From contig NZ_CP156660.1 in NCBI RefSeq assembly GCF_039851975.1, positions 1,054,001 to 1,118,000 on the forward strand: a stretch of 64,000 nt of DNA, given 5' to 3'. Source of the stretch: Desulfoscipio sp. XC116. GTDB taxonomy: Bacteria; Bacillota; Desulfotomaculia; Desulfotomaculales; Desulfallaceae. Below the pieces are notes generated by a model. The model saw only the letters and a list, made by a program, of their open reading frames with translations, ran no database searches and was not told where the DNA came from. The translations under genes were made by a program, and so were the position numbers. Position 1 is the first letter of the stretch; each line of letters opens with the position of its first letter. Positions 45,931 through 53,736 of this stretch are shown piece after piece.

Positions 45931-46244
45931 CAGTTATAATATCAACTTGGCCGGCCGGATTAATCGTTGTTGTTTGTGAAATAAAGTTTTATAACAAAAT
46001 GAACGAATATATGTTATAATACAATCTGTTGTTCTGTATTAGCGGCTAAGCCGACAAGAAAAAACAATATGTTTGTGAAAACGGAATAGCCGGAAATAAT
46101 CTATGTTGCCTGTGTTTTGGGATTTTAGAATCATATTTATGCCAATTAACTGAATGTTTATAAGTCATACTATCAGCCCCGGGCTTTTTAATTTATAAGC
46201 GGACAACCAGTTTTATTATAGTATTATTTACCGGGGGGTGTTCT
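45931..46244 (+). other. 314 bp non-coding upstream of ctaB
   Basis: AT-rich; no gene, terminator or operator array recognised. Contains TATAAT-like words near 46014 and 46216 and the ribosome site GGGGGGTG of ctaB. Confidence 0.45.
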
Positions 46245-47156
46245 ATGTATAGTAATCCGGTTGAGGCGGGGCAAGCTTCTCGGGTAAAAGTCTGGCTGGA
46301 TACCGCTAAAAACTATATAGAGGTAACTAAGCCAAGATCGGTATTTTTACTTGTGTTTACAGCATTGGTGGCCATGTTCCTGGCAGCGGCGGAATATGCC
46401 ATGCCCACGCCCGTACTCATTAAAGCGCTGGCGGCTATTACTCTGGCATGTTCCGGTGTTAATACGGTTAGCTGCTATGTGGACCGGGATATAGATGCTA
46501 TTATGGAAAGAACCAGGCACCGGCCTATTCCCTCCGGTAGAATTGCCCCTCCGGTAAAGGCGCTGGTATGGGGGTTGGCCCAGTTTCTAGCGGCTTTGGG
46601 TATAGCGTTTTCCTTAAATCCGGCATCCTTTGTTTGTATATTTCTGGGTATGCTGGGCTATGTGGGTATTTACAGCCTGTGGTTCAAGCGCAAAAGTGCG
46701 TGGAATATTATTCTGGGTGGCTTCAGCGGTGGTTTGCCAACCATGTTTGGCTGGACGGCGGTGTCCGGCAAGGTTGAATTGCTGCCGGTATTGCTCAGCC
46801 TGCTGGTGGTTTTGTGGATTCCCAATCACATTTGGAATCTGGCCATATTTTATAAAGATGATTACCGAAAGGTGGGTGTGCCCATGCTGCCGGTAGTCTG
46901 CAATACCAGACGTACACTGCTGTATATTTTGTTTACCGTATTGGCTATGTTTGCTTTATCCATAGCTATGTACTATGTGGGTGATCTGGGGACCTTTTAC
47001 TTTATGTCGGCCATAGTTTGCGGATTGGTCATTGCAGCCGGTAATATCTACCTGTTTTTTGCCCCGGAACAGAAAAAAGCTTGGTTTTTATACAAGTTGT
47101 CGAGCCCGTATTTGTTTTTGATATTTTTATCCATGATGCTTGACAGACATTTTTGA
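46245..47156 (+). CDS. ctaB: Protoheme IX farnesyltransferase (UbiA family)
   Basis: 303 residues, nine predicted membrane helices. The first Asp-rich motif is N-x3-CYVDRDIDAIMERTRHRP (about 85-105) and the second is FYKDDYRKVGVPMLP (about 204). Both match heme O synthase, which adds a farnesyl group to heme b. No cytochrome oxidase gene is in the window; another prenyl-acceptor or a role in heme O for an alternative oxidase elsewhere is possible. Confidence 0.9.
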   Translation: MYSNPVEAGQASRVKVWLDTAKNYIEVTKPRSVFLLVFTALVAMFLAAAEYAMPTPVLIKALAAITLACSGVNTVSCYVDRDIDAIMERTRHRPIPSGRIAPPVKALVWGLAQFLAALGIAFSLNPASFVCIFLGMLGYVGIYSLWFKRKSAWNIILGGFSGGLPTMFGWTAVSGKVELLPVLLSLLVVLWIPNHIWNLAIFYKDDYRKVGVPMLPVVCNTRRTLLYILFTVLAMFALSIAMYYVGDLGTFYFMSAIVCGLVIAAGNIYLFFAPEQKKAWFLYKLSSPYLFLIFLSMMLDRHF

Positions 47157-47249
47157 TTGCTAAAATTTCTAAAAAAATATAGAATATATATTGTTAAGAG
47201 AAACTAGCAGCGTAATAACTACATGGTTTTATAACTAAGAGGTGATGAC

Positions 47250-47960
47250 ATGAGCTTTAATGATAACCATGTTGTTGATTTAGCACACAGTAACAGTACT
47301 ATATTAAGGGCTGATCCCATGCTTGACGATGCTGAGAAAGTGCTTATCAGGCAGGCCGGTTCCACGGTGCATTATCCCAAGGGCCACGTCGTATTTGCAG
47401 CTGGTGATATATCCGACCGGGTATATCTGCTGGAAAGCGGCTGGGTTAAAATTTACAGGCTTTCAGCCGACGGTCGAAGAGTTACCGTAGGCAGTATCCG
47501 CAGTCCGGGTGAATTGATGGGGTTGGCTGAAACCATATTAGGCGTGGATCGTACCTGTTTTGCAGGTGCTATTAACAATGTAACGATGGTAGTCATGACC
47601 AGAGATAAATTTGAGGAATTAATGGCCCGGCATGCTTTCTTAGCTGTTAAAGTAGCTAAATTACTGGGAGCCCGGATGCGCGAGGCTGAGTCCATTATCC
47701 ACGAGATGGTTTGCTGGCAAGCCCCGGGCAGGTTGGCCCTTATGCTTATTAAAATGGGTGAGCGCATGGGAGAACAGACTAAGAATGGTATTAAGATAAA
47801 CCTTAAGCTTACTCACGAGGAGATAGCCAATATGGTAGGCACATCACGCCAGACGGTTACCTCATTGCTGAATACATTTAAGCAAGAGCATAGCATTGTC
47901 TATGAAGGCAGGGCAATAAGCATTGTTGATCCCGATAAATTAGCAAAATGGGTGGTTTAA
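47250..47960 (+). CDS. Crp/Fnr family regulator, paralogue 1
   Basis: 236 residues. N-terminal cNMP-type barrel (HYPKGHVVFAAGDISDRVYLLESGWVKIY), dimer helix, then the HTH THEEIANMVGTSRQTVTSLLNTF. It lacks the Fnr Cys set. It is about half identical to the next gene and shares its recognition helix core SRQTVTS, so both should read the same or similar DNA. Start ATG with AAGAGGTGATGAC. The neighbouring TGTC-N8-GACA palindromes have the 16-bp spacing expected for this family. Confidence 0.9.
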   Translation: MSFNDNHVVDLAHSNSTILRADPMLDDAEKVLIRQAGSTVHYPKGHVVFAAGDISDRVYLLESGWVKIYRLSADGRRVTVGSIRSPGELMGLAETILGVDRTCFAGAINNVTMVVMTRDKFEELMARHAFLAVKVAKLLGARMREAESIIHEMVCWQAPGRLALMLIKMGERMGEQTKNGIKINLKLTHEEIANMVGTSRQTVTSLLNTFKQEHSIVYEGRAISIVDPDKLAKWVV

Positions 47961-48092
47961 GAAGACCGGTTGAATATAACCGGTCTTTTTAAGTTGGCCA
48001 AACTTATTGCCTGCCCCCCAAGAGCTATTTTGTTTTGCGTACATAAATAGCAAGGGCTTAAATGCTGTTGCGTGGACGGTTTTCACAAAGCT

Positions 48093-48130
48093 TGCAGTTA
48101 ACCTGACAAACTATTGTCTGATATAAGACT
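48093..48130 (+). promoter_or_regulatory. Two degenerate TGTC-N8-GACA sites before Crp/Fnr paralogue 2
   Basis: TGCA-N8-GACA at 48093-48108 and TGTC-N8-GACT at 48115-48130, start to start 22 bp, with a 6-base linker. One mismatch in the second and two in the first against the perfect array units. Lies about 70-110 bp before ATG 48201; suggests self-control. Confidence 0.55.
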
Positions 48131-48200
48131 GAAAAATTACGCTAAAAGTTATTTAATCTTAAGTAGAGCTATTTATTATTACCAACGGAGGAAAAAGGTA

Positions 48201-48920
48201 ATGATTTTTAGAAACGTAATTATGCTTGAAGATTATGAAAGAGAAATGATTCGGCAGGCTGGCTTAATCAGACATTATACCCGGGGAGAAAATATTTTTT
48301 GCACGGGCGACCCGGCAGACCGGGTGTGCTTAATTGAAAGCGGTTGGGTAAAAATATTTCGGATAAATGGTGACGGGCGTTACGTTACGGTAGGCTCGAT
48401 ACGCAGGCAGGGTGAGCTTATGGGGTTGGCGGAGGCATTACACTGCGTGGAGCGCACCTGTAATGCCGGAGCTATCACGGATGTCAAACTGATCACTGTC
48501 TACCGGGAAGCATTTATTGAGCTGCTTGAGAGTGAAACTACCATTGCTTTAAAGGTGGCTAAATTGCTGGCCATGCGTATGCGGGATGCGGAAACGGGCG
48601 TGCATGAGATGGTTACTCACCAGGTATCCAGCCGGTTGGCACTGCTTTTGTTGAAAATTGCCGAAGGCTGTGGGCAACAGGTGGATGACGGCGTTAGAAT
48701 AGAACCGCGTTTTACCCACGAGGACCTGGCAGCCATGATTGGCGCCTCCAGGCAAACGGTGACCTCCATATTGAGCGCTATGCGGGAGCAGCATTGCATA
48801 GAGATGGATGAGGGGATAATAAAAATAACTGATTGGCAGCGGCTGAGCAGGTATATCTCGCAAGGTAATGATTGCCGGGAAAGGCAATGTCTGAAATTAA
48901 CCAGGGCAGCCAGGGATTGA
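48201..48920 (+). CDS. Crp/Fnr family regulator, paralogue 2
   Basis: 239 residues from ATG 48201 (CGGAGGAAAAAGG upstream); a longer frame to 48114 runs into its own candidate operators. Barrel with CTGDPADRVCLIESGWVKIF, then HTH THEDLAAMIGASRQTVTSILSAM. It is a tandem duplicate of the previous gene with the same SRQTVTS helix. Several Cys (positions near 34, 43, 89, 94) differ from paralogue 1 and might tune redox sensing. It lies immediately before a phased operator array that leads into the TauE operon. Confidence 0.9.
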   Translation: MIFRNVIMLEDYEREMIRQAGLIRHYTRGENIFCTGDPADRVCLIESGWVKIFRINGDGRYVTVGSIRRQGELMGLAEALHCVERTCNAGAITDVKLITVYREAFIELLESETTIALKVAKLLAMRMRDAETGVHEMVTHQVSSRLALLLLKIAEGCGQQVDDGVRIEPRFTHEDLAAMIGASRQTVTSILSAMREQHCIEMDEGIIKITDWQRLSRYISQGNDCRERQCLKLTRAARD

Positions 48921-48933
48921 AATCACAAGAAAA

Positions 48934-49027
48934 AAGAATATTTGCGACAAAAAAGTGTCATGCAAATGACACTTTTTTGTCGCAAAGGCGACCTATCTGA
49001 TGTCAAGCCGCCGACATATAATTTGTC
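48934..49027 (+). promoter_or_regulatory. Phased TGTC-N8-GACA operator array before the TauE operon
   Basis: Perfect sites at 48956-48971 and 49001-49016 and a one-mismatch site at 48978-48993 (GACC). A left half-site (GACA 48946-48949) and a right half-site (TGTC 49024-49027) continue the series. Start-to-start distances are 22, 23 and 23 bp, about two helical turns. The first units also fold into a 21-bp perfect hairpin (48941-48986). The right half-site overlaps a -35-like TTGTCA, with TATAAC at 49044-49049 (spacer 15). Confidence 0.8.
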
Positions 49028-49224
49028 AATTATTTGCTAACCTTATAACAAAGATTATGAAAGTTGATGGTTGTTGTCTGGGCATAGGATTGTGCTTAAT
49101 TGGCTTTATTGGCCTTTTAGGTAGTATTTGCTTTTCTATTTTATGCTTAAATAAGGGGGTGGGCGACAAATAATAACGATAGCTGTACCGGATTGAACTT
49201 TACGTGGAAAGCAGGTGGCGTAAA

Positions 49225-49617
49225 ATGAATCTCAAAAAAATGTTGGATAAATGGTTTCACCCTAATGAAGCTGAGCAGGAGCGATTGCAAAATAGGATAA
49301 AGGAGTTGCAGGAACTTTCTAAGCTTGCCTTGGAGATAGATAATCGTGAAATCTACAAGAATTTGCAATCCGAGTCAAATGAATTATTTATGAAGTATTT
49401 AACCTATATATTTTTTGACAGTTTGCGCTTCATAGTGCCTCATTTATTATTACTGGCTGTTATTACTTCTAAGATAAAGTTTATTCGCCTGCCTGTAAAT
49501 TTGCCCTTGCTGGGCAGTGAGATTTCCATCGTATTGGTATATCTGGTGGCAGTTATTATGTATTACATTGTTCGCAAGAGGATTAGAAGCAAAAAAATGC
49601 AGTTATCCAATGCCTGA
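49225..49617 (+). CDS. Small membrane protein of unknown function
   Basis: 130 residues from ATG 49225 (CAGGTGG upstream). Residues about 10-55 form a charged helix or coiled coil (EAEQERLQNRIKELQELSKLAL). Two membrane segments follow (about 73-92 and 104-124), then a basic tail (RKRIRSKK). I do not recognise the family. It is the first gene behind the operator array and precedes the TauE-type exporter by 82 bases, so it probably works with that transporter or is at least co-expressed. Confidence 0.7.
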   Translation: MNLKKMLDKWFHPNEAEQERLQNRIKELQELSKLALEIDNREIYKNLQSESNELFMKYLTYIFFDSLRFIVPHLLLLAVITSKIKFIRLPVNLPLLGSEISIVLVYLVAVIMYYIVRKRIRSKKMQLSNA

Positions 49618-49699
49618 ATGCACATGATGTGCATGGACAGCATACCGGCGGGTAATCGCCGGTAGCGTCTGAGACAAAAAAAGTTGGGAGGTTGAAGGT

Positions 49700-50644
49700 A
49701 TGGAGTTTTCAGTTGCGGGTGTCTCTGTAAGTCCGATAATACTTATTTTGTGGTCTTTATTTGTAGGTTATGTTTTCTCTACTGTGGGTGCCGCCGGTGG
49801 TATTCTGGCCGGTGTCGGTCACATTACTATCTACGGGATGAAAAATGCAAATGCTATTAAGCCGATGAACCAGGTATTGACGCTGATCAGCCCGGTTATT
49901 TCTTCCCCGCTGTACTTCAAGGAGCGCCGTCTGGTGGTTCCGGCCGCTATTGCCCTGGGCCTCGGTGGTATTCTGGGTGCAATTCTCGGTTCTTATCTTT
50001 CTCATACATTTTTACCGGACATGAAAAGTTATAAGCCGTTTTTCGGTGCTATTACCCTGTTCATCGCGGTAAAAATATGGATGGAAATGCTTCCTTCGGC
50101 ACAAGAAAAACAAAAGTCGGTGAAAAAGGCCAACAAAGCATTTGAAGATAAAGTTAAAGAGCTTAAGGCCTCCGGTAGAATGAATGAACTTAAAGACATC
50201 GGTGTAAAATTTAGTGAAATGGGTCTTACCAGCAATACTTTCACATTTGCGGGTGAAACATTTAAATATAACGCTCTGTCGCCGTTTATCGCGGGCGCTA
50301 TTGTATCAATTATATCGGCGGCCCTTGGTGTAGGCGGCGGTTTCCTGCTGGTTCCGTACTTAAGCAGTATGCTTGGTTTCCCCATGTTTATCGTAGCCGG
50401 TACGTCGGTGCTTTCCATCCTGGTATCCTCGGCCACAAGTATCGCCAACTATGTACGTATGGGCAGCAGCCTGGACTTTGCCATGCTGGGCTTTGAGGTT
50501 ATCGGTGTAGTTATCGGTTCCTACCTTGGCCCCGTTCTTTCCAAGTACATCAAAGGCCAATACCTGAAAATCTTCCTGGCCGTGATTTTAACTTACATCG
50601 GCACAGGTTATATTCTGGCTGCCTTTGGTATTAAAATTATCTAA
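49700..50644 (+). CDS. TauE/SafE family sulfite/sulfonate exporter-like permease
   Basis: 314 residues, about eight membrane helices in two repeats with a soluble insert (about 130-185). Repeat signatures: GYVFSTVGAAGGILAGVG near the start and IISAALGVGGGFLLVPYL in the second half. The family exports sulfite, sulfoacetate or other organic anions. Its promoter carries the TGTC-N8-GACA array, placing it under Crp/Fnr control. In a sulfur-metabolising anaerobe sulfite is an attractive substrate; this is inference. Confidence 0.88.
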   Translation: MEFSVAGVSVSPIILILWSLFVGYVFSTVGAAGGILAGVGHITIYGMKNANAIKPMNQVLTLISPVISSPLYFKERRLVVPAAIALGLGGILGAILGSYLSHTFLPDMKSYKPFFGAITLFIAVKIWMEMLPSAQEKQKSVKKANKAFEDKVKELKASGRMNELKDIGVKFSEMGLTSNTFTFAGETFKYNALSPFIAGAIVSIISAALGVGGGFLLVPYLSSMLGFPMFIVAGTSVLSILVSSATSIANYVRMGSSLDFAMLGFEVIGVVIGSYLGPVLSKYIKGQYLKIFLAVILTYIGTGYILAAFGIKII

Positions 50645-50683
50645 TTACAGCTATAGCAATAATACTAATATAGAAAAATTGGT

Positions 50684-50732
50684 GCACCCGGTCAAAAAGC
50701 CGTTTCGGCGGATTATTGACCGGGTGTTTATT
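50684..50732 (+). terminator. Terminator of the TauE operon
   Basis: CACCCGGTCAA pairs with TTGACCGGGTG around an inner GCCG/CGGC hairpin, followed by TTTATTT. Confidence 0.8.
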
Positions 50733-50851
50733 TGATCCATGGTTTACTGAACTTGTCTTAAATTATCTTGCAATATATAATATGGATGATACGCTGATTG
50801 AACCGTGCTTTGGCTAAATTGAACGTGTTGTCGGTGGCAGGGGGATAGCAT

Positions 50852-51271
50852 ATGGGGCTGTTTATGGTAGGTTTGGGTGGTATTCTGGGCGCTTTGGCGC
50901 GTTATGGCATTAGTATAATATTAAATGACCGCGGTTTAGTCCCCTGGGGGACACTGGCCGTTAATATGTCGGGCTGTTTTATGCTGGCCCTGTTTTTAAC
51001 TTTGATTTTATATAAATATAGCAGTCAATCATATTTAGTGCTGGCTGTTTCCACCGGTTTTATCGGTTCGTTGACCACTTTTTCCACTCTAAGTATAGAG
51101 GGTGTGACTCTTTTTCGATCTTCCGCGCTTTTAGCCTTTATTTATATGGTCCTGACCCTGGCGGGCGGTTACCTGTTTGTAGGGGCCGGCTACACTGCCG
51201 GGCAATATATTGCGGCTACTGCCGGGTTTAAAAAATGGGCCGGGCTGACCGCGGAGGGGGCGGATAAATGA
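50852..51271 (+). CDS. crcB: Fluoride exporter CrcB/Fluc, subunit 1
   Basis: 139 residues, four membrane helices. GGILGALARYGIS, WGTLAVNMSGCF and FIGSLTTFSTLS are the Fluc signature, including the Asn and the Phe-box/Thr track residues. Fluc channels are dual-topology dimers; in many Firmicutes two crcB genes encode opposite-facing halves of a heterodimer. The next gene overlaps by 4 bases. I looked for a fluoride riboswitch upstream and saw none. Confidence 0.93.
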   Translation: MGLFMVGLGGILGALARYGISIILNDRGLVPWGTLAVNMSGCFMLALFLTLILYKYSSQSYLVLAVSTGFIGSLTTFSTLSIEGVTLFRSSALLAFIYMVLTLAGGYLFVGAGYTAGQYIAATAGFKKWAGLTAEGADK

Positions 51272-51636
51272 TTGACGTGGCAGCGGTAGGGGTCGGCGGG
51301 TTTTTGGGTGCTGTGAGCCGCTATTTGGTGGTTAGAATGATTGCCAAAGTATGGCGTGGGGATTTTCCCCTGGGCACCTTCGTGGTGAATATGCTGGGCA
51401 GTTTTGCCTTGGGCTTGTTGGTTGCCTACCCTTATTTCGCTGTTCGGCTTATGGGCGGCAGTGCCCGGGTGGCCATTGGTGTGGGGTTTATGGGTTCATT
51501 TACCACTTATTCCACCTTTATGTACGAGAGTTTTATGTTGGGCAAGCGGGGAAAAGTGTGGCTTGGTTTTGCCTATGTACTGGCCAGCGTGGCAATGGGC
51601 TTATTTTTAGCCTGGCTGGCTGTTTATTGTCTCTGA
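51268..51636 (+). CDS. crcB: Fluoride exporter CrcB/Fluc, subunit 2
   Basis: 122 residues, four membrane helices. GGFLGAVSRYLVV, LGTFVVNMLGSFALG and FMGSFTTYSTFMYE repeat the Fluc signature. Begins at ATGA overlapping the end of subunit 1, so both are made together as a probable heterodimer. AGGGGGCGGA precedes the start. Confidence 0.93.
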   Translation: MIDVAAVGVGGFLGAVSRYLVVRMIAKVWRGDFPLGTFVVNMLGSFALGLLVAYPYFAVRLMGGSARVAIGVGFMGSFTTYSTFMYESFMLGKRGKVWLGFAYVLASVAMGLFLAWLAVYCL

Positions 51637-51649
51637 TGCTTATTATGAC

Positions 51650-51677
51650 CCTGCGTATCGGCGCAGGCTATTTTTTT
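51650..51677 (+). terminator. Terminator of the crcB pair
   Basis: CCTGCG-TATCGG-CGCAGG then CTATTTTTTT. Confidence 0.8.
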
Positions 51678-51703
51678 GCCGGCGCCGGCAATTGGAAACA
51701 TGA

Positions 51704-52174
51704 TTAAATCCGCAGCGTTGCTGTTAATCTTTGGGGATACATGAGCAGTTCCAGACCGTCATTAATATCCTTTACCACCACATCTGCACACTGCAGCGTT
51801 TTTACCGCGGCTCCTTCCGGACCCAGTATCACGATACCCAGGGCAGCCCGGGCCAGCATCAGCCTGTCGTTGGCTCCGTTACCTACCGCTGCCACATTTT
51901 CCGCTCCCAAATCAGCCACAAATTTTTCCTTTTCTTCAGTGCCAACCGGTTGTTTAAGGATTTGCACCGCAGCGTTTATTCCCCGGCATGCATCCGCGCA
52001 TTTGCCAAAGGTATCCGCCGTCAATATGTGCACATTAATATGTATACTTAATAAATTTAATTTTTCCTTCACGCCGGGCAGCGGTATACCGTCTTTGGCC
52101 AATGTGCCGTTGTAATCCAAGACAATGTGTTTAATATGCAATTGTTCTTGTCCGGGAATGTCAATGCTTATCAT
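51704..52174 (-). CDS. HAD-family soluble P-type-ATPase-like protein
   Basis: 156 residues from ATG 52174 (AAAGGG at 8 bases). HAD motif I reads D-Y-N-G-T instead of D-x-D-x-T, and motif IV reads GNGANDRLML. This set fits the COG4087 'soluble P-type ATPase' group. There, the missing second Asp argues against ordinary phosphatase action; the true activity is unknown. Convergent with the crcB pair and divergent from the YueI-like gene. Confidence 0.82.
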   Translation of the reverse strand: MISIDIPGQEQLHIKHIVLDYNGTLAKDGIPLPGVKEKLNLLSIHINVHILTADTFGKCADACRGINAAVQILKQPVGTEEKEKFVADLGAENVAAVGNGANDRLMLARAALGIVILGPEGAAVKTLQCADVVVKDINDGLELLMYPQRLTATLRI

Positions 52175-52268
52175 AATTAACACCCTTTCTGAGAAGAATA
52201 TGTTTAGTCAATATTAACATTCGCATTTGCTAAAAACAACGTGTACGCTTTGGAAGGAAGGAATCAGA

Positions 52269-52877
52269 TTGGCAAGTGACATGCAAAGCGAAGCAATCAA
52301 ATCATGGGTGAACAAAGATATCCTTGACAGGACACTGTCGGCAGCTATTCATGGCGCCCCGGAAATCAAGCACGGTGAAAAGATGCATTATTTGGGCGAG
52401 TTCAGGGAACGGGTTTTTCGATTGCTTACCAAAGAACAAGTTGCCCAGCCGGGCATTTACCCGGAAATAGTGGAGGCACTTAATGATCGGCGGGCCGCTA
52501 AATTAATTGTCAGCGGCTATATCAATGATCGCACGGTGGAAAAATACAGGCAACTGGCCAGACAAATGGGTAAGAGCTATACAGTGGTTCATGACCCTGC
52601 TTTAGTCGGAAATGCCGGGCTGGTGGTGGTTGCTGACGATGCTGTGGATATTATGCATATTGACGTACCGGACAGAAAAGCAAGGCTTGGCCGGTTAGGC
52701 ATACCGCCGGCTTTAGCGGATGCCGCCGGGAAAAAAGTGTGCGAAAAGTGCTATAAAAAAATTGTCCGGGCAGATCAGGAAGAAGCTCTTAATTATCGCA
52801 AACTCACTTTGACAGACCGTTTCTGGGGTGAAGACTGCGCCGCTTGTGAGGACGGACATGGAAATGAAAAAGCATAA
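52269..52877 (+). CDS. YueI-like (DUF1694) protein
   Basis: 202 residues from TTG 52269 with GGAAGGAAGG upstream; ATG 52281 is possible. The body (HYLGEFRERVFRLLTKEQV, AAKLIVSGYINDRTVEKYRQLA) matches the YueI/DUF1694 family of Firmicutes, whose fold is related to ribosomal L7Ae-like proteins. The C-terminus adds C-x2-C pairs (CEKC and CAAC) that could bind zinc. Function unknown. Confidence 0.8.
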   Translation: MASDMQSEAIKSWVNKDILDRTLSAAIHGAPEIKHGEKMHYLGEFRERVFRLLTKEQVAQPGIYPEIVEALNDRRAAKLIVSGYINDRTVEKYRQLARQMGKSYTVVHDPALVGNAGLVVVADDAVDIMHIDVPDRKARLGRLGIPPALADAAGKKVCEKCYKKIVRADQEEALNYRKLTLTDRFWGEDCAACEDGHGNEKA

Positions 52878-52898
52878 GCGCGATTCTTTTGCTTCACG

Positions 52899-53672
52899 CT
52901 AAGAAGTAAAAGAATCGCTTTCACGCTTTTGAGCGGCCAGGGCTGCGCCCAGTGCTCCCACCAATTGCGGCTGAGGGGGCACCAGAACTTGCACGCCTAA
53001 TTTTTTCGCCAGCAAGGTTACTATGCAGCGGTTGTTGGCTACTCCGCCTGAAAAGACCAGTGGAGTGCTAAAGCTCAATCTTTGTAACATGCCCGCGGTT
53101 CTTTCCACCACTGAGGCGTGCAGTGCCAGAGCGATGTCCGCCCTGGGTGTTCCTTGATGCATGAGCGATACCGCCTCTGATTCGGCAAATACGGTGCACA
53201 TATTACTGATTTTGATATCACTGCCGCCTGTCAGTGCGGATTCGCCAAATTCGGCTACATTTGCATAACCGAGGGCTGCAGCCATAACCTCCAAGAATTT
53301 GCCTGTACCGGCGGAACACCGGTCATTCATTTGAAAATCAATCACAGCACCATTATTGTTCAGCAGTATAACTTTGGTATCCTGACCACCGATGTCCAGT
53401 ACGGTACGTGCGCCGGGGAAAATATGTCCTGCTCCAATAGCATGGGCTTTGATTTCCGTGACCACCTGATCGGCAAAGTCGGAGCGGGCGGCATGCCTGC
53501 CGTAGCCCGTGGCAACTACCCGGTTATAATGGCCGGTCAGCAGCTTTTTAGCTGCAGTAAGCGGTTCAAAGCCCGTATCTTCAAGCTTGGAAAAGGTTAT
53601 CCGGTCATTCGATAATACCACAAAGCCAATGGATCGGGAACCGATATCTATACCAGCGTACAGTTTAACCAC
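52899..53672 (-). CDS. ATP-dependent activase (BadF/HgdC type) of the double-cubane protein
   Basis: 257 residues. The ASKHA fold has GIDIGSRSIG, DIGGQDTKVI, CSAGTGKFLEVMA (Cys that ligates the bridging cluster, about 127) and FSGGVANN. GTG start. It sits directly behind the double-cubane gene on the same strand. In this family the activase dimer transfers an electron at very low potential to its partner using ATP. Unlike the giant fused activase at 1.75 kb it is a single-domain protein. Confidence 0.92.
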   Translation of the reverse strand: MVKLYAGIDIGSRSIGFVVLSNDRITFSKLEDTGFEPLTAAKKLLTGHYNRVVATGYGRHAARSDFADQVVTEIKAHAIGAGHIFPGARTVLDIGGQDTKVILLNNNGAVIDFQMNDRCSAGTGKFLEVMAAALGYANVAEFGESALTGGSDIKISNMCTVFAESEAVSLMHQGTPRADIALALHASVVERTAGMLQRLSFSTPLVFSGGVANNRCIVTLLAKKLGVQVLVPPQPQLVGALGAALAAQKRESDSFTS

Positions 53673-53736
53673 CGCTTTCCAATTAATCCGTATTCCATGC
53701 AGTGCTGAAATCGTGAATAGCGCTGCTCATTTGATC

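Noticed and set aside
48941-48986. The 21-bp hairpin as a simple terminator of Crp/Fnr paralogue 2
   Set aside because: No T-run follows, and the arms coincide with TGTC/GACA half-sites in the operator period.
50645-50851. Fluoride riboswitch upstream of the crcB pair
   Set aside because: I could not find the conserved riboswitch words or pseudoknot pairing; only the terminator of the previous operon is visible.
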